In this document: positions 63,556 to 64,000 of the stretch, in pieces | How positions within the stretch are numbered: the first letter of the stretch is position 1 | Layout: the number at the start of each line of letters is the position of its first letter | Origin: Primula veris | Taxonomy: Eukaryota > Streptophyta > Magnoliopsida > Ericales > Primulaceae | Length of the DNA stretch: 64,000 nucleotides | NCBI GenBank assembly: GCA_963682055.1 | Contig: OY821745.1 | Location: 16,251,501 to 16,315,500, forward strand | Direction: 5' to 3' | Position numbers and translations under genes: made by a program | Notes under the pieces: model-generated | The model's input: the letters and a program-made list of their open reading frames with translations, nothing else | What the model was told of the DNA's origin: nothing | The model's database searches: none

Positions 63556-64000
63556 GCACAATCTAGGTGAGCCTATTTGGGGAAGATTCATAATTTTTCC
63601 AACTTAAATGTGAAAATATATGATTTCGCAAATTACTATATTTTACACAAGTGTACATGGCAGTACATAAATACATAGATCATACCTGCTTGCATGATTA
63701 AATAATATAGCAGTAGCATGGTAGTACATATTAGCACAATCTATATTTACCAATTTACACTAAGCAAGATATTACTCAATATTTTACAAATCCATTGCTA
63801 TATGTGTAAGTCCTATACATGTTAACTAAATCATGCATGTAAGTACTATATATTAATTAGCAATTAACAATATATATGTAATTTCTATACATGGTAATTA
63901 CAACGTGAAAATAAGTCAAGTATTAACCATACATGCCAATATTCTCTGCTTATAGGTACTTTAATTAAACCTAATGCAGTGTACAACAATTTACAAACAA
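63556..64000. other. AT-rich DNA replacing the rest of the gypsy element
   Basis: Sequence after the gag-protease break shows no pol homology. TATTAGCACAATCTA occurs at the break (63551-63565) and again at 63729-63743. Confidence 0.6.

Overview
The window is nuclear DNA of a flowering plant, most likely a eudicot. Evidence: spliced host genes with GT-AG introns, Ty3/gypsy and Ty1/copia LTR retrotransposons, Stowaway-, hAT-, Mutator- and pogo-type elements, and AT-rich intergenic DNA. No bacterial, organellar or rRNA sequence was seen.

Layout. (1) 1-13913: the 3' portion of a Tat-lineage Ty3/gypsy element on the + strand (called E1): RT-RNase H-integrase, two tandem-repeat arrays, a long block of genes coded on the opposite strand, and the 3' LTR at 13350-13913. 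(2) 14504-41117, minus strand: a 12-exon host gene for a DUF89-family damage-control phosphatase. Its reading frame can be followed through every splice junction to a 368-residue protein. (3) 18379-34300: a complete 15.9 kb Tat-lineage element (E2), minus strand, inside intron 5 of that gene. It has 565/563 bp LTRs, a PBS and a perfect 5 bp target duplication (AATAC). It carries the same opposite-strand gene block as E1. (4) 45333-51360, minus strand: a two-exon host gene for a 117-residue coiled-coil protein. Its 5.7 kb intron holds a hAT element with a Stowaway nested in it, a Mutator-type MITE and a Tourist/PIF-like MITE. (5) 51.4-55.7 kb: intergenic DNA with a pogo/Emigrant-like remnant, another Stowaway and a possible LTR remnant. 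(6) 55666-60.5 kb: a decayed Ty1/copia element, minus strand. (7) 60.5-63.5 kb: a Ty3/gypsy LTR flanked on one side by the 3' end of a polyprotein plus PPT and on the other by a PBS, leader and gag-protease.

The most interesting system is the opposite-strand gene block shared by E1 and E2. It is not one antisense ORF. It is a series of at least four small coiled-coil genes, each with its own TATA box 60-112 bp before its ATG, some with a conserved AATAAA, followed by a spliced gene whose first exon is only ATG-ACT and whose three introns are in identical places and phase in both copies. In E1 the small genes are open although its pol is broken; in E2 the small genes carry frameshifts or stops. 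Antisense ORFs are known in the Tat lineage, so the novelty claimed here is the multi-unit structure, which needs database comparison.

Host context: the DUF89 gene is hemmed in by retroelements. E1 ends about 590 bp past its stop codon, and E2 enlarges intron 5 from about 2.8 kb to 18.7 kb without touching an exon.
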